DNA from: Algisphaera sp039180025
GTDB taxonomy: Bacteria; Planctomycetota; Phycisphaerae; Phycisphaerales; Phycisphaeraceae
Assembly (NCBI GenBank): GCA_039180025.1
Contig: JBCDDZ010000014.1
Coordinates: 7,296-71,295, forward strand
Direction: 5' to 3'
Length of the DNA: 64,000 nucleotides
The notes under the pieces are model-generated. The model was not told where the DNA came from, made no database searches, and worked only from the letters and a program-made list of their open reading frames with translations. Made by a program: the position numbers and the translations under genes. Positions 34,593 to 42,852 of the stretch are shown here, one piece after another (position 1 is the first letter of the stretch; each line of letters opens with the position of its first letter).

Positions 34593-35786
34593 TTATCGAT
34601 CGTCGAGCAGTTCGACGCTGGCGAAGGACTTGCCTTCGAGCATTTCGAGCGACGCGCCGCCGCCGGTCGAGACGTGCGATACGTCGTCGGCGAAGCCGAG
34701 CTGTTCGACGGCCGCCGCGCTGTCGCCGCCGCCGATGATGCTGGTCGAATCGGAGTCGGCGATCGCCTGGGCGACGGCCTTGGTGCCCGCGTCGAACGGG
34801 GGCATCTCGAAGACGCCCATCGGGCCGTTCCAGATCACGGTCTGGGCGTTCTTGACGATGTCGGCATAGATCGCCGCGGTCTCGGGGCCGATGTCCAGCC
34901 CCTCGTACCCGTCGGGGATCTCGCCGGCTTTGACGACCTGCTTGTTGCAGTCGCCCGAGAAGTCGTCGCCGGCGTGGGTATCGACCGGCAGCACCAGCTT
35001 GTCCCCGCCTTTGAGGATCAGCATCTTGGCCAGGTCGACCTTGTCCGGCTCGACCAGGGAACCGCCGACCTTGCCCCCTTCGGCCAGACTGAACGTGTAC
35101 GCCATCGCCCCGCCAATGAGCACCTGGTCGCAGACGCCGAGCAGGTTGTCGATCACGTTGATCTTGTCGCTGACCTTCGCGCCGCCGAGGATCGCGACGA
35201 ACGGGCGCTGCGGGTTCTCGAGCGTGTCGCGGAGGTACTTGATTTCTTTCTCGACGAGGAACCCGACCACCGCGGGTTTGCCGGCCTCTTTCATCGTCTT
35301 GGGCACGGCGTACATCGACGCCTGCGTGCGGTGACAGGTGCCGAAGGCGTTATTGCAGTACACGTCGCCGAAGGACGCGAGGGCGGTGTTGTAATCGTCG
35401 TCGTCGCCCTTCTTTTCGCCGGCGTTGAAGCGGACGTTTTCGAGACAGACGACTTCGCCAGCCCCGATCGCGCCGCAGAGCGACTTGGCGGACTCTCCGG
35501 CGGTGTCGTCGGCGAGCTTGACGGGTTGGCCCAGCAGTTCGCCGAGCTTGTCCGCCGCGGGCTTGAGGCTGTACTTGGGGTCGGGCTCGCCCGAGGGCCG
35601 GCCGAGGTGCGACATGACGATCACGCTCCCGCCGGCGTCGAGCACGTGCTGGATCGTCGGCAGCGCCATGCGGATACGGCGATCGTCGGTAACGCCGCCG
35701 GAATCGTCCAGCGGGACATTAAAATCGCAGCGCATGAGCACTTTTTTTCCGGTCAGGTCCAGGTCCGCAATCGTTTTCTTAGCCAC
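34593..35786 (-). CDS. pgk: Phosphoglycerate kinase
   Basis: This glycolytic enzyme transfers phosphate between 1,3-bisphosphoglycerate and ADP. The 397 residues include LMRCDFNVPLDDSG (substrate Asp/Asn), IVMSHLGRPSGEPDPKYSL, VCLENVRFNAGEKKGDDD, FGTCHRTQAS, FVAILGGAKVSDKI, and near the end STIIGGGDSAAAV with HVSTGGGASLEMLEG. The start is GTG 35786 with GAGG upstream. A longer frame to 35882 adds unrelated residues. A short relic of a second pgk lies near 40.0 kb. Confidence 0.97.
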   Translation of the reverse strand: MAKKTIADLDLTGKKVLMRCDFNVPLDDSGGVTDDRRIRMALPTIQHVLDAGGSVIVMSHLGRPSGEPDPKYSLKPAADKLGELLGQPVKLADDTAGESAKSLCGAIGAGEVVCLENVRFNAGEKKGDDDDYNTALASFGDVYCNNAFGTCHRTQASMYAVPKTMKEAGKPAVVGFLVEKEIKYLRDTLENPQRPFVAILGGAKVSDKINVIDNLLGVCDQVLIGGAMAYTFSLAEGGKVGGSLVEPDKVDLAKMLILKGGDKLVLPVDTHAGDDFSGDCNKQVVKAGEIPDGYEGLDIGPETAAIYADIVKNAQTVIWNGPMGVFEMPPFDAGTKAVAQAIADSDSTSIIGGGDSAAAVEQLGFADDVSHVSTGGGASLEMLEGKSFASVELLDDR

Positions 35787-36226
35787 AGGGTCGTTCCTCA
35801 AAGTAGGGTGAGCGCGACAGTCTACGGTAAGCCCGCCGCACTCACCATCCGACGACCACCACAGGACACAACCTTTTGGCATCGGTCATTTCATGACAGA
35901 GAGATGGGGGATTTCCGGAGCCACCCGGATGCCTGGGTTATTAAATGACAAAATTATCTTGTTGTACGTTTTTAGGTTTGTACGGCCACCGGAGCGGGCT
36001 AGACTCTAGTTGAATTACTTTATGAAAGCTTTTTCACAGACATTTAACAACAGGTTCCGCGTGGGTCGCGGCAGCGGTGACACGGTCATGGACAACCTGA
36101 GCCGTTCGATATTCTGTGGGCCGTAGGCCACCTGCCTCGCGGAAATGTCCCGCGGATTCCTTGAAAACTCGGTTTGCGGGCATATTTCAGGTACTTATAT
36201 ATATGACGGTACTGAACGATCATCTC
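35787..36226. promoter_or_regulatory. Divergent intergenic region between pgk and the AraC genes
   Basis: No gene is credible here. The region is AT-richer than its surroundings at 35938-36060. TATATA at about 36196-36201 could be the -10 box for the AraC-family gene, about 25 nt before the chosen ATG. No clear -35 or operator is recognised. Confidence 0.4.
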
Positions 36227-37168
36227 ATGTCTGCGCCGCTCGAGGAAAGCCGACGAGACCACGAGACTTTCGAACAGCCCGCGCGGCCGGACGACGCGTT
36301 GTCGGAGTCGATCCTGAGAACCGGCGTGTGGGACGGGGTGACACTGATCCAACGCCGTCATTTCGGCGGCGAGGAAAGCGTCAGCGCGGCCGAGGGCACG
36401 ACCGACCACATGGTGCTGTGGAACCCCGACGCGGTGTCGTTCGATCGGCAGCGGCGGGACGGTCATGACTACGAATCCTCGGCCCCGGCGGGGGCGCTCA
36501 ACCTTGTGCCGGCCCACGAGGCGTTCGACTGGACGTGGAGCTACGGCGGTCGGCCGACCACGTCCTACCACGTCTGTCTCAGCCCCGATCTGCTCGCGCG
36601 AGTGGCCGAGGAGGCCGGCGGGATCGACCCTAACCGGGCCCACCTCAAGCACGGGGTCAACATCCAAGACCCGGCGATTCAACAATGCGTCGAGATGATG
36701 CACCGCGAACTGGGCGAGCACGGGTTGGGCGGCTGGGGCGGGTCGCTCTATATCGGCTCGCTGGCCCGGTCGCTGGCCGTGAGCCTGTTGCGGGCGTACG
36801 GCACGCAGGACCCGCGGGCGGATTCGCGGCCCGGCCAGTTGAATCGGCGGGAACTCGATGCCGTGCGTGATTACGTCGAGGCCCACCTCGCCGAGGACGT
36901 AACCCTGGAGGAATTGGCGGGTGTCACGCACCTGAGCGTCTACCACTTCACCCGCAAGTTCAAGCGGACCACGGGCCTGACCCCCCACTGCTACCTCATG
37001 CGTCGGCGGGTCGAACGGGCCAAGGCACTGCTCAAGGATCGGCTGTTTGCAGACCGCGGGATCGCGCCCATCGCGTACGCCTGCGGCTTCTCGGACCAGA
37101 GCCACCTGACCCGATACTTCAAGCGGATCGTGGGCGTCACGCCGGCGCAGTTCCGGCGCGGCGGCTGA
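36227..37168 (+). CDS. AraC-family transcriptional regulator (first of a tandem pair)
   Basis: The 313-residue protein ends with the AraC DNA-binding domain. The first HTH is LEELAGVTHLSVYHFTRKFKRTTGLTPHCYLMRRRVERAKALL and the second is IAYACGFSDQSHLTRYFKRIVGVTPAQFRR. The N-terminal ~200 residues are a sensor domain of no family I can name, sharing the anchor HMVLWNPDAVSFDRQRRDGHDYES with its neighbour. The start ATG 36227 was chosen because it aligns with the N-terminus of the downstream paralogue (Trp at residue 35 versus 33); an ATG at 36203 is also possible. The stop is 22 nt before the second copy. Confidence 0.9.
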   Translation: MSAPLEESRRDHETFEQPARPDDALSESILRTGVWDGVTLIQRRHFGGEESVSAAEGTTDHMVLWNPDAVSFDRQRRDGHDYESSAPAGALNLVPAHEAFDWTWSYGGRPTTSYHVCLSPDLLARVAEEAGGIDPNRAHLKHGVNIQDPAIQQCVEMMHRELGEHGLGGWGGSLYIGSLARSLAVSLLRAYGTQDPRADSRPGQLNRRELDAVRDYVEAHLAEDVTLEELAGVTHLSVYHFTRKFKRTTGLTPHCYLMRRRVERAKALLKDRLFADRGIAPIAYACGFSDQSHLTRYFKRIVGVTPAQFRRGG

Positions 37169-37190
37169 AATCCGAGAGACGGACGAGCAC

Positions 37191-38123
37191 ATGACGCCAC
37201 GACCCACCGACCCGCGTTTCAACCGGCACACCCAAGTCACGTGCCCTTTGGATACTCTGCCCCAATCGATCCAGCGGTCGGCCCAATGGGACGGGCTGAC
37301 CTTGATCGAACGCCACCACGCGGCCGGTGAGGACGGGGTGAGCGTGGACGCCGGGTTAACCGGTCACGCGGTGCTTTATAACCCTTTCGGTACCACGTAC
37401 AGCCGGCAGCGGCGAGACGGCCGCGACCACGAGTCCCCGATCTCCTCCGACAGCCTGAACCTCCTGCCGGCCCGGGAAGCTTTCGACTGGACGTGGTCCA
37501 ACCACCGCTCAAAGCCGTCATATCACGTCTGCCTGACCCCAGATCGGCTGTCGCGGGTGGGGGCCGAGGCGGGCGACCTCGACCCGGACCGGGTGCACCT
37601 GCGTCACGGGGTGAACTTCCGGGACGATTCGCTGCGGCAGTGCGTGGACCTGATGCACCGGGCCTGGCGAAGCGGCGAGGCCGAGGGCCCGGGCGGGGCG
37701 TTGTACATGGGGCACCTGGCGGTGGTGCTGTCGATCGGCCTGCTGCGGAGCTACGGAACCCGGGAGCTGCGGCCGACCGGCGGGGTGGGCCGGCTGAGCC
37801 GGCGGGAACTCGATGCGGTGCGGGAGTATATCGAGGCCCGCCTAGCGGAGGACGTAACGCTGGAAGACCTGGCGGACGCCGCGTGCCTCAGCGTGTTCCA
37901 CTTCCTGCGCAAGTTCAAGCGGACGTTCGGCCAGACGCCGCACCAGTATTTGATGCGGCGGCGGGTTGAGCGGGCCAAGGTTTTGCTGCGCGACCGGGCG
38001 TTCGCCGAGCGCGGCATCGCGCCGATCGCGTACGCCTGCGGCTTTTCAGATCAGAGCCATTTGTGTCGGTACTTCAAACGGGTCGTGGGCGTCACGCCGG
38101 CCCGCTGGCGTCGGGACCGGTAA
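37191..38123 (+). CDS. AraC-family transcriptional regulator (second of a tandem pair)
   Basis: This 310-residue paralogue of the preceding gene aligns with it along almost its whole length. The C-terminal DNA-binding domain is nearly the same (SVFHFLRKFKRTFGQTPHQYLMRRRVERAKVLL and FSDQSHLCRYFKRVVGVTPARWRR). The sensor half is more diverged (NLLPAREAFDWTWSNHRS). It most likely arose by tandem gene duplication, leaving a diverged ligand response or a hetero-oligomeric partner. The genes they control are not identified; neighbours are the VOC fusion and pgk. Confidence 0.9.
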   Translation: MTPRPTDPRFNRHTQVTCPLDTLPQSIQRSAQWDGLTLIERHHAAGEDGVSVDAGLTGHAVLYNPFGTTYSRQRRDGRDHESPISSDSLNLLPAREAFDWTWSNHRSKPSYHVCLTPDRLSRVGAEAGDLDPDRVHLRHGVNFRDDSLRQCVDLMHRAWRSGEAEGPGGALYMGHLAVVLSIGLLRSYGTRELRPTGGVGRLSRRELDAVREYIEARLAEDVTLEDLADAACLSVFHFLRKFKRTFGQTPHQYLMRRRVERAKVLLRDRAFAERGIAPIAYACGFSDQSHLCRYFKRVVGVTPARWRRDR

Positions 38124-38260
38124 CGCGCTGCGGCGGGGTGAACCCGACGGGTCCGGGCGGGGGTTCAGATCGAGACGCGCGAGAGTTGAGGCGCGATGTG
38201 AACGGCGGCGGATACGCGGCGACCCCGTAGGCTGCCGCTGGGGTTGTCCGGGCGGCGGCA

Positions 38261-38298
38261 AACCAAAAACCCGCGGCGGCGAGGGACGCCGCCGCGGG
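38261..38298 (-). terminator. Rho-independent terminator for the FlgM-VOC gene
   Basis: An 11-bp perfect GC stem (38270-38280 pairs with 38288-38298) with a 7-nt loop is followed, on the minus strand, by TTTTTGG. The position 15 nt after the minus-strand stop at 38313 fits termination of that gene. Confidence 0.8.
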
Positions 38299-38312
38299 CT
38301 GGAGGAGGGAGA

Positions 38313-39044
38313 TCAGGATAAAGCGGCGTCGGACTCACGGGCGAACACGCCCGCGGGTTGGATCAGTTGGAGCGGCTCGCCGTCGGGGCCGCGGAGGTAA
38401 GCGATCCGGGTGCCGCGGCAGAGGCGGTCGGTGTTGTCGGGGTCGGTCAATTCTCGCCACGGGCCTTCAAAGCGGACGCCCCGTCCGGCCAAGTATTCGT
38501 AGGCCGTGGGCAGGTCTTCGACCTCGAACGAGAGGCACATCGGCTCGAACCCCGGAGCCTTGAGGGTTTCCTCGCGGCACGGGGCGGGGGCGTCGAACCC
38601 CCCGGGGCTTTGCGGATCGGAGGGAGCCGTGGACAAGAGATAGAGGTCGAACCCGGCGAGGTGGAAGATCGCAAACTGATTGCAAAGGGTGGGCTCGGTC
38701 TGTGTCAGCCGGCGATAAAAATCAATCGAACGAGTTAGGTCAGAGGTCCGCAGACTCACCCGGTGGATCGCTCGGACACCGATATTCGGTTCAGGCGGGG
38801 CGGGATCGCGGTGGGTGGGCCGGGTCGGGTCCGGCTGCATCCAAGGGAAACCTCGCCGATGCGGTGCATCTCCCGGGTTAGATATGGAGGTCAGATGCTT
38901 TTTAATAATGTTATCGATCGCGGCTTCGATCACTTGGTCGGTGAGATAACTGCCTTGCCGGATCTGCTCGGAAATCGCCTGGAGTTTGCGCCGTCGGGCG
39001 TCGGGTGCGGACGGGGCCGTGTGGTGGGAGGCGGGCTTAAGCAT
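38313..39044 (-). CDS. FlgM-like segment fused to a VOC (glyoxalase-like) domain
   Basis: The first ~55 residues contain RRKLQAISEQIRQGSYLTD followed by VIEAAIDNIIKKHL, close to the FlgM anti-sigma-28 motif (helix, G-x-Y, helix). A linker of about 35 residues follows. Residues about 92-235 are a VOC (vicinal oxygen chelate) domain: VRAIHRVSLRTSDLTRSIDFYRRL, LCLSFEVEDLPTAYEYLAGRG, and the C-terminal LRGPDGEPLQLIQPAG. The late metal Glu expected in this motif is Gln here, so metal use is uncertain. The fusion suggests a regulatory protein with a small-molecule sensor, but that is inference; a conventional VOC enzyme remains possible. Confidence 0.78.
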   Translation of the reverse strand: MLKPASHHTAPSAPDARRRKLQAISEQIRQGSYLTDQVIEAAIDNIIKKHLTSISNPGDAPHRRGFPWMQPDPTRPTHRDPAPPEPNIGVRAIHRVSLRTSDLTRSIDFYRRLTQTEPTLCNQFAIFHLAGFDLYLLSTAPSDPQSPGGFDAPAPCREETLKAPGFEPMCLSFEVEDLPTAYEYLAGRGVRFEGPWRELTDPDNTDRLCRGTRIAYLRGPDGEPLQLIQPAGVFARESDAALS

Positions 39045-40296
39045 AAAAAACTCCGGGTCGAGAAGGGAGGACCGACATGGTTTTCGGAACGCCGCGGCGG
39101 GGCCGAGATTCCGAAGTTGGAAGCGGTCGCGCTTCTCAACGGTGACTAGTTTGCACTGAATTGGCGATATCGGCTTGCACCTAACTGCCCCCTTATGGGA
39201 CGCAGTTGCGTGGATGACGTGCTTAAATCAATATTTTAGAAGAGATTACCGCCTCCCTCCTGAATGAATTGACCGTTTTCCATCGCCTGCCCTACAGATT
39301 ACCTACGCCTGGGTTCTTTTAAGCTCGATTTAATCTGCATAAACAGATCGATTTTGACTGTTTTTTATGGTGAACTTGGTTCGGATCGAAAATATAATTT
39401 TGCCGTAGGGGGTGCTAAATACGATTTCGCATGAACGTGATGCGGGGTGGGCTCAACGCGGAGCGAGGTGGAGGGGATAGCGCACGCTCTTGGCGCCGAC
39501 CCCGCGGCGAACACGGGCGCGTCGGCGGACGAAGCCGGGCCGCGGGCCGAGGCCGCGGCCGCGGCGGGTGAGAGGGGAGAAAATGCGCTCGACGTTGCGC
39601 CGCCGGGGGGAGAACCGGTTGGCCCACGCGGGGGGCGGCCGCCCGGCCTCGAGCCACGCCCGGCGTTGGGCCCCCATCGGCCGTCGGGGAACCGGGTGCT
39701 CGGCCATGCCGCGGGGCCGGGCCAGAGCCCGCCGCCGCGTCGGCCGATGTGTGGGTGCCGCCGGTAGGCGTCGTCGTCGGTGAGCACCCCCGCGTCGCGG
39801 GGCCGCGGCCCGGCGTCGATCCGCGGGTGGGCGACGTGGGCTCGTGCACGTTGAGCGGCATCACGCTCCCGCGGGCGTCGAGCACGTGCTGGATCGTCGG
39901 CAACGCCATCCGGACGCGGCGGTCGCGGTGACGCCCCCGGAATCATCCAGCGGGACGTTGAAGTCGCAGCGCATCAACACTTTTTTGCCGGCGAGGTCGA
40001 GGTCGGCGATGGTTTTCTTGGGCACGAGCAGTCTGCTTGGCCATAAATCGGGCGTGAGCGCGCAGAGCCTAGGAGCTACGGACAATCAAGCGAGCCCGCT
40101 TAATCCGGCGGCGAGAGCTCCGGCCGTCGCCATGACCGATCGACGTGAAACAGGCCGAGAGGTTAAATCGTTCATGGCATCCTTTCGGGTTGATAGGTGG
40201 GTTAACGGTTTACGCTAGGGATCGAGGCCAAAGGGGATTGCTGGGCTAAGTTTCATACTCCACGGTTACGGGGCCGGCTGGAACAGGTTCTCCGTT
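39045..40296. other. Gene-poor 1.25-kb stretch
   Basis: I find no intact gene. It contains AT-rich DNA (39160-39420), a very GC-rich segment with no credible frame (39440-39840), and a pgk relic (39858-40025, annotated separately). It resembles a region of gene decay or a degraded insertion. Confidence 0.5.
39858..40025 (-). pseudogene. pgk: Relic of a second phosphoglycerate kinase 5' end
   Basis: From a GTG at 40025 the frame reads KKTIADLDLAGKKVLM then RCDFNVPLDDSGGVT, almost the same as the N-terminus of the intact pgk (35786). About 34 codons in, a 1-nt deletion relative to the intact gene shifts the frame, and the reading continues in a second frame as ALPTIQHVLDARGSVM. After this the similarity stops at about 39858. 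The gene is truncated and frameshifted, so it is not functional. Confidence 0.85.
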
Positions 40297-41400
40297 TCAA
40301 TCCGCGGGATGCAGTTGGCCATACGGGCGTTTGGGCAGGTCGAGGCCGGCGGTGGCGAAGTTGCGGCCGGGGCCCTGGCGGAGGAAGTCGTGGGGGAAGC
40401 CGAGGGCGAGTGGGGCGAGCTTTTCAATGGCGGCGAACTGCTCGTAGGTGAGGTCGAATCCGAGGCTGCCGATGGAGGATTCGAGGTGGGCATGCGTGCG
40501 CGGGCCGATGATGACCGACGGGACGTAGGGCCGGGCGAGCAGCCAGTTCATGGCGACCTGGGCGACGGACTTGCCGTGGTCGTCGGCGATCTTCTGCAAA
40601 CCCTCGATCAGCTCGACGCGCTGCTCGTTCCACTTCATGTTGCGTTTGCCGACACCTTCTTTGTCGCCGTTTTGGATTGCTTCGAGTTCCTCGCGGCCGT
40701 ACTTGCCGCTGAGCACGCCGCCCTTGAGCGGGGACCACGGCAGCAGCCCGAGGCCGAGGTCGGTGCACATCGGCGCGAGGTCGCGTTCGACGTCGCGGGT
40801 GATCAGCGAGTATTCGAGTTGTATCGCGATCGGCCGGCTTAGGGCGTGGCACTTGGCGTAGGTGTGCAGCTCGGCGACCTTCCACGCCGGCGTGTCGCTG
40901 ATCGCGACGTAGTGGATCTTGCCGGCGCGGACCAGGTCGTCGAAGGCGCGGATGACCTCATCGGTCGGCGTGGTGAAGTCCCAGATGTGCAGCCAATACA
41001 GGTCGATGCAGTCGGTCTGCAGCCGCTTGAGCGACGCCTCGACGGCGGTCATCATCGACTTGCGGTGGTTGCCGCAGGCGTTGGGGTCGCCCTCGCGGCG
41101 TTGCAGCGTGTATTTGGTGGCCAGCACGAAATGGTCACGATTGCCATGGTCTTTCATAAACTCGCCGACGAAGGTTTCGGATTCGCCGTCGGTGTAGAGG
41201 TCGGCGGTGTCGATAAAGTTGCCGCCGGCCTCGGCGTAGCCGTCGAAGACTTTTTTGCTGTCGGCCTTGTCCGCCCCGGTACCCCACGCGGTGCCGAAGT
41301 TCATCGTGCCCAGGCACAGCGGGCTCACGCGGAGGCCCGAGTCGCCGAGGAGTTGGTAGTCGGTGAGGGAAGCAGGAACGCGTTGGGTGGGTGGAAGCAT
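40297..41400 (-). CDS. Aldo/keto reductase (Tas/YajO-like group)
   Basis: The 367 residues are longer than the reductase at 8.8 kb and carry the tetrad Asp64 (NFIDTADL), Tyr69 (DLYTDG), a Lys in VLATKYTL and a His in YWLHIWDF. Additional helices and a loop (GVGKRNMKWNEQRVEL) are typical of the larger AKR group with NADPH-binding IIGPRTHAHLESSIG. The physiological substrate is unknown. ATG 41400 is used; a TTG start at 41433 would add 11 residues. It diverges from the MBL gene. Confidence 0.92.
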   Translation of the reverse strand: MLPPTQRVPASLTDYQLLGDSGLRVSPLCLGTMNFGTAWGTGADKADSKKVFDGYAEAGGNFIDTADLYTDGESETFVGEFMKDHGNRDHFVLATKYTLQRREGDPNACGNHRKSMMTAVEASLKRLQTDCIDLYWLHIWDFTTPTDEVIRAFDDLVRAGKIHYVAISDTPAWKVAELHTYAKCHALSRPIAIQLEYSLITRDVERDLAPMCTDLGLGLLPWSPLKGGVLSGKYGREELEAIQNGDKEGVGKRNMKWNEQRVELIEGLQKIADDHGKSVAQVAMNWLLARPYVPSVIIGPRTHAHLESSIGSLGFDLTYEQFAAIEKLAPLALGFPHDFLRQGPGRNFATAGLDLPKRPYGQLHPAD

Positions 41401-41661
41401 CGGGGGGATCCAGTGCGGAGGCGATCGGGACAAGCTAAAACAACAACCGATCTTAGGCTTGGTTTATACGAACGATCTAAACCGTAGCGGCCCGCTTCGG
41501 CCCCGCTGCGAGTCTCCGTGAAGGAGGCCGGGGTTTGGTCGGCTGTGTAGGCGGCTGGCGCGAACTTTCGGCGAGACGTATCGCTTCTGCGTAAGCCGTT
41601 GCGGAACGATCGCGGGGCGATGTGGCTCAATGAGCCGGGGCCGGTAGGCTACAGTGTGGCG

Positions 41662-42669
41662 ATGAAACCAAAGCTCACCAGACGGGCAGCGATGGGGTCG
41701 GCAGCCGCGGGCGTGGCGGGGCTCGCGGTCGGGGCCGCCCGGCGGGCCGGAGCACAGCCGGGCCCGTCGGTCGTGACGCCGGCCCTGAACCCCAACGTCG
41801 GCGTCTACCACACGAAAGTCGGCACGACCGACGTGACGCTGATCAACGACGGCACGTTCAATTTTAAACCGCTCCACCCTTCGCTGGGCGGCAACGTCGA
41901 TGCGGCGCAGGTCGAGGCGTTCGCCAAAGAATTCCACGCCCCGGCCGACGGGCTCGCGCATGTCCAGACGCTGCTGGTGCGCCGCGGCGACCGGGTTGCG
42001 CTGATCGACGTGGGCAGCGGCAATACCTTCGTGCTCACCTGCGGCCGGGTGATCGACAAGCTCGCTACGCTCGGCCTCGCGCCCGCCGACGTGACCGATG
42101 TCCTGATCACCCACGCCCACCTCGACCACGTCGGCGGGCTGATCCACGCCCAGACTCGGCGGATGGCGTTCCCCAACGCCGCGGTCCACGTCGCCGACGC
42201 CGAGCGCGACTTCTGGTGGTCGGGCCCGACGCTGGAAAAATCCGGCATCCCCGAAGACCGCAAGGCCCACGTCATCGGCGTCGCGGTCGAGGCGCTCAGC
42301 GTCGCCGAGTCGCACCTGCAAACCGTCACCCCCGGCCAAGAAGTCGTCCCGGGCATCACCGCGCTCGACGCGGCCGGCCACACCCCCGGCCACACGATCT
42401 ACCGCATCGCCGACGGCGACGACTCCCTGCTGTTCGTCGGCGACCTGATCTTCTTCCCACCCATAATCACGATGAACCCCGACTGGTACGTCGGCTTCGA
42501 CACCGATCGCGTCGCGGCCGCGGCGACACGTTTCCGGATGCTGGATCAGATCGCCGCGGACGGCCAGCGCATCTGCGGCTCGCACCTGCCGTTCCCGGCG
42601 TTCGGCCACCTCCGCCCCCGCGGCGCCGGCTACGAATACCTCCCCGAAATTTGGCGGTTTGAAAATTGA
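41662..42669 (+). CDS. Tat-exported MBL-fold metallo-hydrolase
   Basis: The 335 residues begin with a twin-arginine signal (LTRRAAMGSAAAGVAGLAVGAARRAGA). The mature domain is a metallo-beta-lactamase fold with the zinc motif THAHLDHVGG (HxHxDH), later AAGHTPGHTIYRI and LFVGDLIFF (metal His and Asp), and the C-terminal GSHLPFPAFGHL. Members hydrolyse a range of esters and thioesters; no specific substrate can be named. TACAGT at 41650-41655 lies 6 nt before ATG 41662. A longer frame beginning at 41599 lacks the signal and is rejected. Confidence 0.9.
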   Translation: MKPKLTRRAAMGSAAAGVAGLAVGAARRAGAQPGPSVVTPALNPNVGVYHTKVGTTDVTLINDGTFNFKPLHPSLGGNVDAAQVEAFAKEFHAPADGLAHVQTLLVRRGDRVALIDVGSGNTFVLTCGRVIDKLATLGLAPADVTDVLITHAHLDHVGGLIHAQTRRMAFPNAAVHVADAERDFWWSGPTLEKSGIPEDRKAHVIGVAVEALSVAESHLQTVTPGQEVVPGITALDAAGHTPGHTIYRIADGDDSLLFVGDLIFFPPIITMNPDWYVGFDTDRVAAAATRFRMLDQIAADGQRICGSHLPFPAFGHLRPRGAGYEYLPEIWRFEN

Positions 42670-42840
42670 CGTGGCCTGCCACACAGAGGTGTGCTTTCAA
42701 GCCGCTGCCGCATCAATGCACCCGCCCGTTTTCCGTTCTCCGTAACGCATATTTTGTCGCAAGACAGTCACGCGTCGCCGAAGACATTGCGGTATGTCAT
42801 GCGGCTCGACTTCACCTATAATATTTCATTCCAGTGATTA

Positions 42841-42846
42841 TATAAT
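42841..42846 (+). promoter_or_regulatory. TATAAT box before the DNA methyltransferase gene
   Basis: A perfect TATAAT is 6 nt before the ATG (42853), in an AT-rich stretch unlike the surrounding DNA. A second perfect TATAAT is at 42817-42822. No clear -35 was found. The close box would give a leaderless mRNA. Confidence 0.55.
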
Positions 42847-42852
42847 TTACTT

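Noticed and set aside
34353..35948. A 531-residue plus-strand frame across the pgk region
   Set aside because: It is antisense to pgk, whose motifs are complete on the minus strand.
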